Shown here piece by piece: positions 1 to 9,040 of a stretch of 55,732 bases of DNA. The notes beneath the pieces were generated by a model. The model searched no databases and was not told the origin of the DNA. It saw only the letters and a program-made list of their open reading frames with translations. The DNA is taken from positions 1 through 55,732 of the forward strand of contig MEUA01000026.1 in the NCBI GenBank assembly GCA_001771505.1, read 5' to 3'. The DNA comes from a candidate division WOR-1 bacterium RIFOXYB2_FULL_36_35. Lineage in GTDB: Bacteria > Margulisbacteria > WOR-1 > XYC2-FULL-46-14 > XYC2-FULL-37-10. The stretch's first letter is position 1; every line of letters begins with the position of its first letter. Both the position numbers and the translations under genes were made by a program.

Positions 1-4
1 AATC

Positions 5-1456
5 ATGAAAAGATGTTTTGTAAAAGAGAGCCCTCAGGAGTTCAGACGCAGGGTGAAAAGTTTGTTGACTAGCCCATGGATAAGAAAAAATGGTGAAGCT
101 ATTTTATTGCTTGATAAAATGATCTTTTATCTGTTAAGCAGGTATCATGATGGCCGGTATAAAGGAAAGATCAAGCTGGTGGAAAAGCTTATGGTGGATC
201 AAATTCCTGTTCCTACTGTTGATGGCGACACGGTATATATGGCAGATCCCGGTTTTTATCTGAAAGATACCGTGCATGTCAGGTCTTTTCCAAGAAGTTA
301 TGCAAATGGTGTTGTTCAAATAACAAAAGGGGGAGGGATCAGGGCTTCTAAAAGTGTTATGGGTTGGCAATATTCTAAATCAAAAATATCGGGTAACAGT
401 AATACTGATACAGCTTTCTTGCAAATTGCTTTTAAGCGTGGAAGTCAAGGTATAATGGGAGGCGTTTCGAAGGGACAAGTCGAAAGAGATATGGATATGG
501 TTGCAAGTTTAGAGCATGCAATGAAAAATAAAGAAGGGAGAGTAAAAGCCCTGGACAGAATATATGGCGTTAATGATAGGATCCTTTTGCATGATGTAAA
601 ATCCCATGAAGTAGAAAGGATCCCAATTACATTGGAGATAAAAGGTGATTTGGAAGACAGCCTAGATACTAAGTTTATAAAGAATACTCTTCTTTCTATA
701 AGAGACATATTAGCTGACGGAAAAATTATAGAGATTAGAGAGAAAGACGATGGTGTTAAAGAATATACTGTTTTAGCAAATGCAAGAAAAATGATGGACT
801 TTTTGGAATTGCATGAAGAAGGGAAAGAACCTGCAAATGTTTTTGTTGAGACTTATCTATTAAAAGATCCGGATAATAGACCGATGTCAAATGTCAGAAT
901 ATCAGAATTGATGGGCTTGTTACAAACAAAAGATCCATATGATTTGTTTAAAAATTTATCTCCTTTTGCAGGCTATTATGATTATAGCATGAAATTTAAA
1001 GGATTAAGCGAAAAGGAGTTATTGCCGAAAGATACTAATAATTTAAAGGATATTTTGAGTTTTTATTTTGAAGCTTTTGACAAACAGGGAAGAGTTGTGT
1101 CGTGGGAGATGGTTCTAACCAATATATTTCAGGGGTTTGCGGCCAGCGTGGGATCTATGACAGATCTTGTACACAATGAGTTGCGCGGAGTGTTGCATAG
1201 CGGAAATCCAAATATCAACTGGTCTCAATATTCACACCATAATTTAAGTCTTTCTACTTGTTTTGATGTTGATATTTTAGTATTTAACTCGACAGGTTTC
1301 ATAAGAGATGAACGGGCAATCGACATAAAAGAGGCTAAGGATGTAATTAAAACAGTTGCTCATCTCTTTGGTTTAAACGGTCAAATATGCAAAAGATACG
1401 GTTATGATGTCTTTGATGAGTATATGACCGCGCGGGACAAACCCCGATTAGGATAA
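5..1456 (+). CDS. Hypothetical protein, 483 aa, unrecognised
   Basis: I do not recognise a family. The frame is open over 483 residues, with an ATG at the very edge of the window, so the true start could lie upstream. The protein is soluble-looking, with no signal peptide or membrane segment, and mixes charged stretches with a His-rich segment (QYSHHNLSLSTCFDVD) near residues 415-430. The last residues (KPRLG) and the stop codon are read from a genomic palindrome at 1440-1464, so the native C-terminus may have been altered by that repeat. It converges with thyX, the palindrome lying between them as a likely shared terminator. In size and style it resembles the other unrecognised large proteins of this window (34713, 51512, 53251), but I cannot show homology by eye. 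Confidence 0.6.
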   Translation: MKRCFVKESPQEFRRRVKSLLTSPWIRKNGEAILLLDKMIFYLLSRYHDGRYKGKIKLVEKLMVDQIPVPTVDGDTVYMADPGFYLKDTVHVRSFPRSYANGVVQITKGGGIRASKSVMGWQYSKSKISGNSNTDTAFLQIAFKRGSQGIMGGVSKGQVERDMDMVASLEHAMKNKEGRVKALDRIYGVNDRILLHDVKSHEVERIPITLEIKGDLEDSLDTKFIKNTLLSIRDILADGKIIEIREKDDGVKEYTVLANARKMMDFLELHEEGKEPANVFVETYLLKDPDNRPMSNVRISELMGLLQTKDPYDLFKNLSPFAGYYDYSMKFKGLSEKELLPKDTNNLKDILSFYFEAFDKQGRVVSWEMVLTNIFQGFAASVGSMTDLVHNELRGVLHSGNPNINWSQYSHHNLSLSTCFDVDILVFNSTGFIRDERAIDIKEAKDVIKTVAHLFGLNGQICKRYGYDVFDEYMTARDKPRLG

Positions 1457-1464
1457 TCGGGGTT
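1440..1464. terminator. 25-bp palindrome (family A), probable bidirectional terminator
   Basis: A perfect inverted repeat, AACCCCGATTA-GGA-TAATCGGGGTT. It sits between two convergent genes and overlaps the last codons and stop of the gene on its left. The same unit recurs many times in this window. It would form a GC-rich 11-bp stem and could end transcription from both sides, although no long T-tract follows. Confidence 0.65.
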
Positions 1465-2872
1465 AATAAACGGGTTTTATTTTTGGTTCTTTTCCAAAAA
1501 CGGATTTAAAAACTTCAGTATATGAATCTTTTCCGCAGATTGTAATCATTGATATTGGCATTGCTTTTTTGGCAAGAAAAACCATTTTATTTGTGATTGA
1601 GTGAATGTCCCATTGGGCATGTTTATCTTCTCTTAAACGGCTTATATGATAAAGTTCTCTTGCGTTGCATTTAAATAGAACCCTTTTTCGATGGGCATTT
1701 GTCAAAATATAAGGAGCTGCTAACGATTTTTTTCTGTAAATTTTTTCATATGCTTTTTCTGTTTCCACGGCAATATTTACAAATTCTTTTTCAAGCCCTT
1801 TTTCTTTTATGGTTTTTGGAACTGTTATTCCGAGTTTTGGATTATACGGTTGAGCAGTTGTTGTTGCCATCCTGTGTCTTTTTAATTGTCCAAAACAAGC
1901 CGAAGATATAATAAGTTCAAAAGTTAAATCCGAAAATTCAAATTCTCTGATGGTTGAATCAAAAAATTCTAAATTTTTAAGGGAGATTTTTATGAGTTCC
2001 AATTGTTTTTTATGGCTTAATTTTTTAATTTCTTTTAGACAAGTATTAAAATCTAAATCTGTTGAAATATGTAAGAGGGAGGCTAAAATAATATTGTCGG
2101 CTTCTTTATCAAAATTAATTAAGGAGACTTCTTCTGTATTGTTATTATTTTTATTCTTTACATTATTTTTTGCCCAGTCTTGAAGCGCAGGATAAGTATC
2201 GCGGTCAAGAGGCGTAGCCTGCGTGAACAAAATTATAGAAGGGGCGATTTTTTCGACAAGGCGAAACATCTCTTTACCGATCTGTCTGACTTCTGCTAAG
2301 GAAGAAGAAGCAAACCTCCTGAACAAAAGCTCAAGATTTCTTGCGTTTACGGTCATTCCGACCTGACCTAAAGTTGCAAGGGATGTAATATATCGGGCAT
2401 CTTCGGGCGGGACATCTATTGCGACAGCTGACTGATATGCTTTATTTTGTGCCTTTAGGGTTTCGACAAAAAGATTTTCCATTCTTACCGATTTTATTTC
2501 TTCGGGGATTAAAAAATTGTCTTCAAGTTTTTGGTATCTTTGTGATTTTTCCGTATATGAGCAGAGGCGGAATTTTTCGATTTCTTCCATGGCAAGACGG
2601 GAGACATCTATCAGGTCAAAGTTAAATACCGCGTGTTCGGCAACGGAGTGATGCCCCATTTTAAAGATAATATTCTGGTTGGATTTGCGCGCTTTTTCCA
2701 CTTCTTCCCGCGCCGCTTTGCGTAAGGAGTCGATAGGGCGGGGATCGCGGCTTATGCGAGCATAGGAAGCGGACAATACTTCAGGCGTTACATCTGTTCT
2801 GTTTGTTTTGCCTTTTTTTAAAGCTTCAATCACTTCGTTATCTAAATTATAACCTGCCAATAATATTTTCAA
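1463..2872 (-). CDS. thyX: FAD-dependent thymidylate synthase, long two-part ThyX
   Basis: ThyX makes dTMP from dUMP using methylene-tetrahydrofolate and reduced flavin. The protein has 469 residues, about twice the usual ThyX length of about 220-260. The N-terminal half shows a ThyX-like GHHSVAEH at 73-80 and SYTEKSQRY at 105-113, but the RHR of the flavin motif is missing there. The C-terminal half carries RHR at 332-334 (RHRMATTTAQPYNP) and the substrate-side segment NARELYHISRLRED...QWDI. Together this looks like a duplicated or extended ThyX; long forms are known in some bacteria. The start is a TTG with GGAGAAAG about 5 bases upstream. Family assignment is firm; which half carries the active site is inferred. 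Confidence 0.8.
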   Translation of the reverse strand: MKILLAGYNLDNEVIEALKKGKTNRTDVTPEVLSASYARISRDPRPIDSLRKAAREEVEKARKSNQNIIFKMGHHSVAEHAVFNFDLIDVSRLAMEEIEKFRLCSYTEKSQRYQKLEDNFLIPEEIKSVRMENLFVETLKAQNKAYQSAVAIDVPPEDARYITSLATLGQVGMTVNARNLELLFRRFASSSLAEVRQIGKEMFRLVEKIAPSIILFTQATPLDRDTYPALQDWAKNNVKNKNNNNTEEVSLINFDKEADNIILASLLHISTDLDFNTCLKEIKKLSHKKQLELIKISLKNLEFFDSTIREFEFSDLTFELIISSACFGQLKRHRMATTTAQPYNPKLGITVPKTIKEKGLEKEFVNIAVETEKAYEKIYRKKSLAAPYILTNAHRKRVLFKCNARELYHISRLREDKHAQWDIHSITNKMVFLAKKAMPISMITICGKDSYTEVFKSVFGKEPKIKPVY

Positions 2873-2887
2873 AAAACTTTCTCCAAA

Positions 2888-2911
2888 TCACCCTCTCCCT
2901 GAGGGAGAGGG
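2888..2911. repeat. Palindrome CCCTCTCCCTGAGGGAGAGGG between hydrolase and thyX
   Basis: A near-perfect hairpin, ACCCTCTCCC-TGA-GGGAGAGGGT, between two genes on the minus strand. The adjoining 3' end of the upstream gene contains the antisense of CCCTCACCCAATCTC. A similar CCCTCACCCAACATTCAG occurs at the very end of the window, so this is probably a dispersed palindromic repeat that may also act as a terminator for the hydrolase gene. Confidence 0.5.
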
Positions 2912-2929
2912 TTTAATTACTATAAGTTA

Positions 2930-3508
2930 TTAAAACAACTGAGATTGGGTGAGGGATTGCTCATCTCCAATCGTTGTTTCTCTACCGTGACCCGGATAAA
3001 CTTTAACATTTTCAGGAAGTTTTAGCAATTTTTTTAGCGATTTTTCCATCTCTTTTTGAGAGCTTCCGGGGAGGTCTGTTCTGCCATATGTCCCATAAAA
3101 AAGCGTGTCACCGCTGAACAAGAGTTTTTCTTTTTCGTTGTATAGGCATATGGATCCCGAACTGTGGCCTGGGGTATGGATTACAACAAACTTTTCATTT
3201 CCGACTGTTATAACATCCCCATCTTTGAGCAAACGGTTCGCTTTCATTTTGTTGGTAAAGGCCATCATAGTTTCATCTTTTTCGTGGATTAAGACAGGAG
3301 CTTTTGTTTTGGCTTGCAGGAGAAAGGCTTCTGTAACATGGTCAAAATGCCCATGGGTTAAAACAATCGCATTGACGGTTGTGTCTTTTAAAAGGGGAAG
3401 TATCTGATCAATATCAAACCCGGGATCAATGACAAGTGCTTCGTTGTTGTCGCTTATGATATAACAATTTGTCTGAATAGGCCCTATTTTTATAGTTTTA
3501 AAATCCAT
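2930..3508 (-). CDS. Metallo-beta-lactamase-fold hydrolase (glyoxalase II-like)
   Basis: A 192-residue MBL-fold protein with the zinc motif THGHFDH at residues 51-57, a metal-binding GDTLF and a C-terminal PGHGRET. The size and motifs fit the short hydroxyacylglutathione-hydrolase-like (YcbL/GloB-like) group of cytoplasmic thioester hydrolases. The exact substrate cannot be told from sequence. The C-terminus (SLTQSQLF) is read through a repeat-like CCCTCACCC sequence. No Shine-Dalgarno precedes the ATG. Instead an extended -10 (TGTTATAAT) ends 10 bases upstream, suggesting a nearly leaderless message. Confidence 0.8.
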   Translation of the reverse strand: MDFKTIKIGPIQTNCYIISDNNEALVIDPGFDIDQILPLLKDTTVNAIVLTHGHFDHVTEAFLLQAKTKAPVLIHEKDETMMAFTNKMKANRLLKDGDVITVGNEKFVVIHTPGHSSGSICLYNEKEKLLFSGDTLFYGTYGRTDLPGSSQKEMEKSLKKLLKLPENVKVYPGHGRETTIGDEQSLTQSQLF

Positions 3509-3518
3509 GTTAAAGGAT

Positions 3519-3527
3519 ATTATAACA
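3519..3527 (-). promoter_or_regulatory. Extended -10 promoter directly upstream of the MBL hydrolase
   Basis: On the minus strand TGTTATAAT ends 10 bases before the ATG at 3508, and no purine-rich ribosome binding site lies between. The predicted transcription start is within a few bases of the start codon. Confidence 0.5.
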
Positions 3528-3626
3528 TTGCGTAATATGAATTAATGATAAAATTTTTGATATTTTGCAAGCTTGCTTAGTAATTTTATTTATTATATGA
3601 TAATTAATTATTGGAGGAAATAAAAT

Positions 3627-3884
3627 ATGGTTCAAAAAATTAAAGAAAAAAATATGCTCAAAATACCTGACTTGATTCTTGACAGAGTTGGCCTGCATAA
3701 AGGTGATTATGTAGAAGTAACCGATGACGGATATAAAATAATAATTACACCAAAAACTAAAGAAGAAACCTTTAACGATGAAGAGTTTAAAAAACTAGAA
3801 AAATTAGCCGATAACAAGAAAAATAAATCTTTTAAAGATGGGAATGAATTGTTGCTTCATTTGGAAAAGATTTCAAAAAAATGA
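3627..3884 (+). CDS. AbrB/SpoVT-type antitoxin
   Basis: An 85-residue protein. Its N-terminal half (about 5-45) reads like a SpoVT-AbrB DNA-binding domain: a short strand, LKIPDLILDRVGLHKGDYVEV, then IIITPK. The C-terminal half is Lys/Glu-rich and probably wraps the toxin. It overlaps the next gene by four bases (ATGA), the typical antitoxin-first order of a type II toxin-antitoxin operon. TTGGAGG lies about 10 bases upstream of the ATG. Such antitoxins normally repress their own operon. The family call is from pattern only, but the pairing makes it likely. Confidence 0.7.
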   Translation: MVQKIKEKNMLKIPDLILDRVGLHKGDYVEVTDDGYKIIITPKTKEETFNDEEFKKLEKLADNKKNKSFKDGNELLLHLEKISKK

Positions 3885-4156
3885 TATTTCTTACAACGGC
3901 TCTTTTTGAACGGCTCTTTAAAAAGCTTGATTTTTATAAGCAAGAAGAAGTTAAAAGAGCTGTTTCAGAATTAGTTGCATTTTTTGATTCAGGGATAAAG
4001 ACTGAAGGATTAGGTTTAAAACAATTAAGAAAAACCATTTGGGAAATAAGAGCCTCAATAAAAGATAGAATTTTATTTTCTCTCGTTGATGGAAAAACAA
4101 CACTATTGATAATTGGAAATCATGATGACATTAGAAAGTTTTTAAAGAATCTTTGA
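3881..4156 (+). CDS. RelE/ParE-like toxin
   Basis: A 91-residue protein with RelE/ParE/YafQ-type layout: an N-terminal helix pair, GLGLKQLRKTIWEIRASIKDRILFSL in the middle, and a terminal TLLIIGNHDDIRKFLKNL strand-helix. The pattern of a basic 'WEIR...D.R..F' core followed by a hydrophobic strand is typical of RelE-superfamily mRNA interferases and gyrase poisons. It overlaps the AbrB-like gene by ATGA and is translationally coupled to it. Whether it cleaves mRNA or targets gyrase cannot be told. Confidence 0.7.
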   Translation: MIFLTTALFERLFKKLDFYKQEEVKRAVSELVAFFDSGIKTEGLGLKQLRKTIWEIRASIKDRILFSLVDGKTTLLIIGNHDDIRKFLKNL

Positions 4157-4229
4157 AAAAATTCTGTTAGATTAATCATTTTCATTAAAATTCTGTTATA
4201 TTTACCCACTCAAAACTGCGAAGAGCCAT

Positions 4230-5864
4230 TTATTTAGCATTCTTATTTATAATAACCTCAATCTGTTGAGAGGTTACAAGTCCTGCAGTTTCTAGCAAGA
4301 TTAAATTGTTATTATACCTAGTTTGATTATCACCAGATAGTTCTATTAACCGATCTCCACTGGTAACAAGTCTATACAACGAATATCCAATCTCTTCTCT
4401 AATCTGTTGAGTGGAAGAGGAGTCGGCAAGAGGAGAAGGGTGCCGTTGCCATTTGGTTATTACATCTTCTGGCACAACTGCAGAAATGACGGTTTGATGT
4501 ATGTCTGCCAATCCTATCAAAAGACGAGGAGGTTCTTCTGCGCAATCGCTATGAACCCAAAGCGCATCGAAAAAAGAATCGCTACAAACATTGCCATAAA
4601 TTGGGAATGTAGTGCTGGGAAGAAATAATAAGCCTGAATCTTTATTAAAAGTAATTTCTGGGAATTTATTAAAAATGACACCATTATCGCTCATACCAAA
4701 TTCAATGACTTTAACTTTTCCCTGTGCCGCAAGAGGAAGAGACAAAATTGAATATGCCAGATATCTTAATATTATATCATTAATGTTAGAGAATCTTTCG
4801 GGTATTTCAATTCCTGTATCTCTTTTAAAATCTTGCATAGAATATCCACTGCTATCGGTTGAAGAAGAACAGCCACTGAAAGAATTTGTTGGTTGTGTAA
4901 GATTGGGAGTTACCGGCAAATTATACTTAAATGAAGAAGGGCTTGTTTCTCCCCATTCATTTGTATCCAAGCGAGTGCTATCAACAACAATAGTTGACGG
5001 CGTTGATTTTGCATTTCTTCCATTATCTTCAACTCTTACAGGATAATTCTTGTTTATTTTAACAGTCACGCTCCCATTTTCAATGAAAAAAGGGTAACTA
5101 TTCCGATCCTCGCTGACTATTATCTTGATTGCTGGATAACTCTCAAAACTTAAACCTGCCTCACTATGATTGAATCTTACGACAAAATCTCCACTTCCTG
5201 TTTGCTTATCAATAAAAGGATTATTTTCCCCGAAAGAGAGAGTTAGCTCTTCTGCTAAATTTGCCGAAACATAAATTTTTCGATCTTTTATGTTAATAGA
5301 CAAATACGGATCATCAGTTGTATGTTTATTGCCATCAAAATATAATCTTAACTTTAAAGGTTTTTTATTAGTTACATAAGGAGCATATGGATATTGCACG
5401 CTTAATGAAATTCCGCCTATTGTAAAATTGCTTTTACTGTTTATATTTAAGTTAACATACCATCCGCCATCTTCCAGTAAAATAGTGCCATCTGTTATCT
5501 GTTCTTCTGTACAGCCATTTTCCAAAAGAAATTCTATTACTTCAATTTTTATTAAATCATCCACTTCAGTGCAATTTTTTAACGCGGACAAGCACCTTGT
5601 CAGTGAAAGAACAGATTCAACTTCCCCGCCATAATATTCCATTGCATCTGCAACAATTTGAGCCTCTTCGGGAGAAAGGTTATCGTCTCCATCTAAATTT
5701 GCGGCCTCAATAAATGCCCCATCAATCTTCTCTTGATCCGCTGGAAATTTTTCTGATGCTTCATTATATATATTCTTTGCATCCTCTTCTACTATCTTTG
5801 CCTGACAACTACTCCCATTCCTCCTACACATATTTCCTAAAGCATAAATTGTCATATCACTCAT
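4230..5864 (-). CDS. Hypothetical protein with one EF-hand-like calcium motif
   Basis: A 544-residue protein I cannot assign. Near residues 52-65 it has an EF-hand-like loop (NLDGDDNLSPEE) that could bind calcium, with Asn in place of the first Asp. The rest is rich in beta-strand-like and Ser/Asn/Thr segments, including KINKNYPVRVEDNGRN, and there is no signal peptide or membrane helix. Cysteines are scattered and include a CSSSTDSSG linker. On the minus strand TGAT(A)TGACAATT-like AT-rich DNA precedes the ATG, and no strong ribosome site is seen. It stands alone between the toxin-antitoxin pair and prfB. An extracellular or surface role would be a guess. Confidence 0.55.
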   Translation of the reverse strand: MSDMTIYALGNMCRRNGSSCQAKIVEEDAKNIYNEASEKFPADQEKIDGAFIEAANLDGDDNLSPEEAQIVADAMEYYGGEVESVLSLTRCLSALKNCTEVDDLIKIEVIEFLLENGCTEEQITDGTILLEDGGWYVNLNINSKSNFTIGGISLSVQYPYAPYVTNKKPLKLRLYFDGNKHTTDDPYLSINIKDRKIYVSANLAEELTLSFGENNPFIDKQTGSGDFVVRFNHSEAGLSFESYPAIKIIVSEDRNSYPFFIENGSVTVKINKNYPVRVEDNGRNAKSTPSTIVVDSTRLDTNEWGETSPSSFKYNLPVTPNLTQPTNSFSGCSSSTDSSGYSMQDFKRDTGIEIPERFSNINDIILRYLAYSILSLPLAAQGKVKVIEFGMSDNGVIFNKFPEITFNKDSGLLFLPSTTFPIYGNVCSDSFFDALWVHSDCAEEPPRLLIGLADIHQTVISAVVPEDVITKWQRHPSPLADSSSTQQIREEIGYSLYRLVTSGDRLIELSGDNQTRYNNNLILLETAGLVTSQQIEVIINKNAK

Positions 5865-5942
5865 TTTTTATCTGCCTCCGTTATTTATTTAAAAACCTTT
5901 TTTATGCACACAACTTCTTCGGAGGTTAAAACTGGAAATTTC

Positions 5943-6016
5943 ACCCCGATTATTCATACCGTAAGTAATGTTTGATAATTTGTTAGTTATTGATTCTGGT
6001 GTGAATAATCGGGGTT
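5943..6016. repeat. Long-loop family A palindrome
   Basis: The arms ACCCCGATTATTCATACC and GGTGTGAATAATCGGGGTT face each other across a loop of about 38 bases, in the divergent gap between the EF-hand protein and prfB. This is the longer form of the repeat that appears in 25-bp form at 1440 and 34446. A run of ten or so G residues follows at about 6032. Confidence 0.6.
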
Positions 6017-6067
6017 CAATTTATTTTTTTAGGGGGGGGGTAAAAAATATTCGCTTAATTTTAAGTT

Positions 6068-7180
6068 GTGAAAATGATAAGATTGAATTCTATTATGCTT
6101 GATGATTTAAAAAAAGAGATTCAGGAGTTAAGTGCCCGTATTGATAAAATAAAAGAGTTTTTGCAAGTTGACACCAAGCAAATCCGTATAAGTGAGTTGC
6201 AAAAAGAGACTCAATCGGATAATTTGTGGTCTAATCCCGACAAGGCAAAAAAAACGCTTCAAGAGATGAAGTCTCTTGAAAAAGAGACCAAAAGTTATAA
6301 TGATCTTCGCGATAATTTTGATGATATAAAAGTTTTAACTGAGCTTGCTTCCGGCGATAAGGAAGAGGCTGAGATTAGGAAAGAATTTGAAAACATAAAA
6401 AAAGAGATTGCCTCGCTTGAAATTACGGCATTGCTTTCTGGCGCTTATGACCAAAACAATGCAATTCTAACTATAGCTTCGGGAGCAGGAGGAACTGATG
6501 CTCAGGATTGGGCAGAAATATTATTTCGCATGTATACCCGTTGGTCGGAATCTAAAGGATATTCTGTTGAACTTGCCGATATGTCTTATGGGGAGGAGGC
6601 TGGAATTAAGGGCGCTACTCTTATAATATCCGGATTATATGCCTATGGATATTTAAAGGCGGAAACAGGCGTTCATAGATTGGTTAGAATATCACCTTTT
6701 TCGTCAGAAGGGAAAAGACATACCTCGTTTGCCTCAGTTGAAGTGGCGCCTGAAGTTGCGGAGGATATAAAGGTTGATATAAATCCAGGCGATTTGAGGG
6801 TTGATACTTTTAGGGCGTCCGGACCCGGAGGCCAAAATGTAAATAAAGTATCTTCTGCTATTAGAATCACACATATTCCAACCGGTATAGTTGTCCAATC
6901 CCAGCAACAGCGTTCTCAGCACCAGAATCGTGAGTATGCCATGAGAATTTTAAAGGCGAAATTGTATGAAATGATGCTAAAGGAACATAAAGATAAAATT
7001 GAAGAATTAAAAGGTGAAAGAAAAGCAATAGAATGGGGACACCAAATCCGTTCTTATGTTTTTCAACCGTATACAATGGTTAAAGACCATAGAACGGGAG
7101 TTGAAATAGGTAATGTCCAATCTGTTATTGATGGTGAGATAGATAGTTTAATTGAGGCTGCACTAAAGATGAAAATATAG
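6068..7180 (+). CDS. prfB: Peptide chain release factor 2
   Basis: RF2 releases the finished peptide at UGA and UAA stops. The protein has 370 residues, with the class I release factor GGQ at 254-256 (SGPGGQNVNKVSS). The SPF tripeptide at 209-211 marks RF2 rather than RF1. The N-terminal coiled region runs unbroken through the position where many prfB genes have the programmed +1 frameshift (near codon 25), so this copy is made without autoregulatory frameshifting. The start is uncertain: the ATG at 6095 gives a more typical N-terminus (MLDDLKKEI). Neither start has a clear ribosome binding site. Confidence 0.95.
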   Translation: MKMIRLNSIMLDDLKKEIQELSARIDKIKEFLQVDTKQIRISELQKETQSDNLWSNPDKAKKTLQEMKSLEKETKSYNDLRDNFDDIKVLTELASGDKEEAEIRKEFENIKKEIASLEITALLSGAYDQNNAILTIASGAGGTDAQDWAEILFRMYTRWSESKGYSVELADMSYGEEAGIKGATLIISGLYAYGYLKAETGVHRLVRISPFSSEGKRHTSFASVEVAPEVAEDIKVDINPGDLRVDTFRASGPGGQNVNKVSSAIRITHIPTGIVVQSQQQRSQHQNREYAMRILKAKLYEMMLKEHKDKIEELKGERKAIEWGHQIRSYVFQPYTMVKDHRTGVEIGNVQSVIDGEIDSLIEAALKMKI

Positions 7181-7221
7181 TATACTTTTAATTTGTCTGT
7201 TGCAGGGGGTTGTTTTTTTAT

Positions 7222-8568
7222 ATGTTTAAAAAAGTGTTGATTGCAAATCGCGGAGAAATAGCTGTTCGTATAATAAGAGCTTTAAAAGAAATGGATATAG
7301 AGTCTGTTGCGGTTTACTCTGAAGCAGATAAAGATTCCCTTCATATTAAACTTGCTGATGAATCATATTGTATCGGGCCTGCTTCTCCGACGCAAAGTTA
7401 TTTAAACATTGCAAGTATTATTGCAGTTGCCGAGCTTTCGGGCGCGGAGGCAATCCATCCCGGATATGGATTTTTAGCTGAGAACGGTAAATTTACAGAT
7501 GTTTGTACGGAACATAAGATTAAGTTTATCGGGCCAGCTAAAGAAGCAATGGAAAAAATGGGAGATAAAAGCACGGCAAAAATGACTGTGCAAAAAGCTG
7601 GCGTTCCTGTTGTTCCAGGTTCTGACGGAAATGTTTCTGACGAAAAGGAATTGGTAAAAATAGCTTCAAAAATTGGTTATCCTGTTTTAATTAAAGCGAC
7701 AGCTGGAGGCGGAGGAAAGGGGATGAGAGTTGTTCATTCGGAAGGTGAGCTATTGCATGCGTTTAAAATGGCAAGAGCCGAAGCTGGCGCTGCTTTTGGA
7801 AATCCTGAGGTTTATATTGAAAAGTACATTGGAGAACCCCGCCATATAGAAGTTCAAATACTTGCGGATGAATATGGCAATGTGATTCATTTAGGAGAAC
7901 GTGACTGTTCAATTCAAAGACGACATCAAAAGCTTATTGAGGAGGCTTTGTCTCCTGTTGTGGACAATAAGTTGCGGGAGAAACTAGGGAATGCTGCAGT
8001 AAAAGCTGCAAAAGCCGTGAATTATTCAAGCGCCGGGACGATAGAGTTTATATTTGATTGTGATGGGAAGTTTTACTTTATGGAGATGAACACTCGTATT
8101 CAGGTTGAACATCCTGTTACTGAAATGATTACTAACATTGATATTATAAAAGAGCAGATAAGCATTGCTGCGGGAGAAAAGCTTTCTTTAAGACAAAAAG
8201 ACGTTCAATTTTATGGCCATGCAATAGAATGTCGGATAAATGCTGAAGATCCTGCTAAGAATTTTAGGCCATCCCCAGGAGAAATTACTAGTTATCTTCC
8301 TCCGGGAGGGCCTGGAGTAAGAGTTGATAGCCATGCTTACTCAGGGTATAAAATTTCTCCTTATTATGATTCGCTTTTAGCAAAATTATTAGTTTGGGGC
8401 AAAGATAGGAATGAAGCTATTGTTCGCATGAAGAGAGCTTTGGATGAATTTGTAGTTGACGGAATTAAAACTACAATTCCTTTTCATTTGGAAGTTATGA
8501 ATAGTAAAGCTTTTAGATCTGGTCATTTTTCTACGCATTTTGTTGAGCATCATTTTTTAAAGGAATAA
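7222..8568 (+). CDS. accC: Biotin carboxylase subunit of acetyl-CoA carboxylase
   Basis: This subunit carboxylates the biotin on the carrier protein, the first half-reaction of fatty acid synthesis. The protein has 448 residues, the normal length. It has [14 protein letters not shown] at the N-terminus, the ATP-grasp glycine loop ([11 protein letters not shown]), and the active-site segment [18 protein letters not shown] chose the ATG at 7222 because it begins the conserved N-terminus and has GGGGG 12-16 bases upstream; an in-frame TTG at 7210 would add four odd residues. No biotin carrier gene (accB) lies next to it. nusB follows two bases after the stop, so the two are cotranscribed. Confidence 0.95.
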   Translation: MFKKVLIANRGEIAVRIIRALKEMDIESVAVYSEADKDSLHIKLADESYCIGPASPTQSYLNIASIIAVAELSGAEAIHPGYGFLAENGKFTDVCTEHKIKFIGPAKEAMEKMGDKSTAKMTVQKAGVPVVPGSDGNVSDEKELVKIASKIGYPVLIKATAGGGGKGMRVVHSEGELLHAFKMARAEAGAAFGNPEVYIEKYIGEPRHIEVQILADEYGNVIHLGERDCSIQRRHQKLIEEALSPVVDNKLREKLGNAAVKAAKAVNYSSAGTIEFIFDCDGKFYFMEMNTRIQVEHPVTEMITNIDIIKEQISIAAGEKLSLRQKDVQFYGHAIECRINAEDPAKNFRPSPGEITSYLPPGGPGVRVDSHAYSGYKISPYYDSLLAKLLVWGKDRNEAIVRMKRALDEFVVDGIKTTIPFHLEVMNSKAFRSGHFSTHFVEHHFLKE

Positions 8569-8569
8569 C

Positions 8570-8968
8570 ATGGGAAAAAGAACCACCGGCAGACGGCTTG
8601 CGATGCAAGCTTTATATGAAGCTGATTTTGGTTTGGCAAAAGTTTTAGAAATTATAGAGAGGCTTTCTAAAGAAGAGAATATGATAGAAGAGAGTTTGTC
8701 TTTTGCTAAACATCTTGCTTGCGGCGCTTTTGATAAAAAAGACGAGATAGATTCTATTATAAAAAAACACTCCAAAGATTGGCCGATTGAAAGAATGAGC
8801 GGAGTTGACAGGAATATACTTAGAGTGGCTTTATATGAATTGATTTTTACGAAAACTCCTCCTCAAGTTGTAATAAATGAGGCGCTTGAACTTGCCAAGA
8901 AATATTCTTCTTTTGAAGCTGCCAAATTTATTAACGGGATTTTAGGCGGGTATATTAAGGCTTGCTGA
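8570..8968 (+). CDS. nusB: Transcription antitermination factor NusB
   Basis: A 132-residue all-helical NusB with the typical N-terminus (TTGRRLAMQALYEAD), a central RMSGVDRNILRVALYEL segment and a C-terminal INGILGGY. NusB binds boxA RNA with NusE (S10) to keep RNA polymerase transcribing the rRNA operons. It follows accC almost without a gap and ends before a repeat-filled intergenic region, so it is likely the last gene of a prfB-accC-nusB group. Confidence 0.92.
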   Translation: MGKRTTGRRLAMQALYEADFGLAKVLEIIERLSKEENMIEESLSFAKHLACGAFDKKDEIDSIIKKHSKDWPIERMSGVDRNILRVALYELIFTKTPPQVVINEALELAKKYSSFEAAKFINGILGGYIKAC

Positions 8969-9040
8969 TTTGTAACTTGTCAGTTTTTTGAAATAGTTAC
9001 GAACTTTTCTGATGACAACAAAACCGTTTACCCCGATTAT

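Noticed and set aside
6140-6200. Programmed +1 frameshift in prfB
   Set aside because: The reading frame continues without a stop across the usual site, so no shift is needed.
6673-7076. Reverse-strand open frames within prfB
   Set aside because: These are shadows of the strongly conserved RF2 frame, with no ribosome sites or recognisable products.
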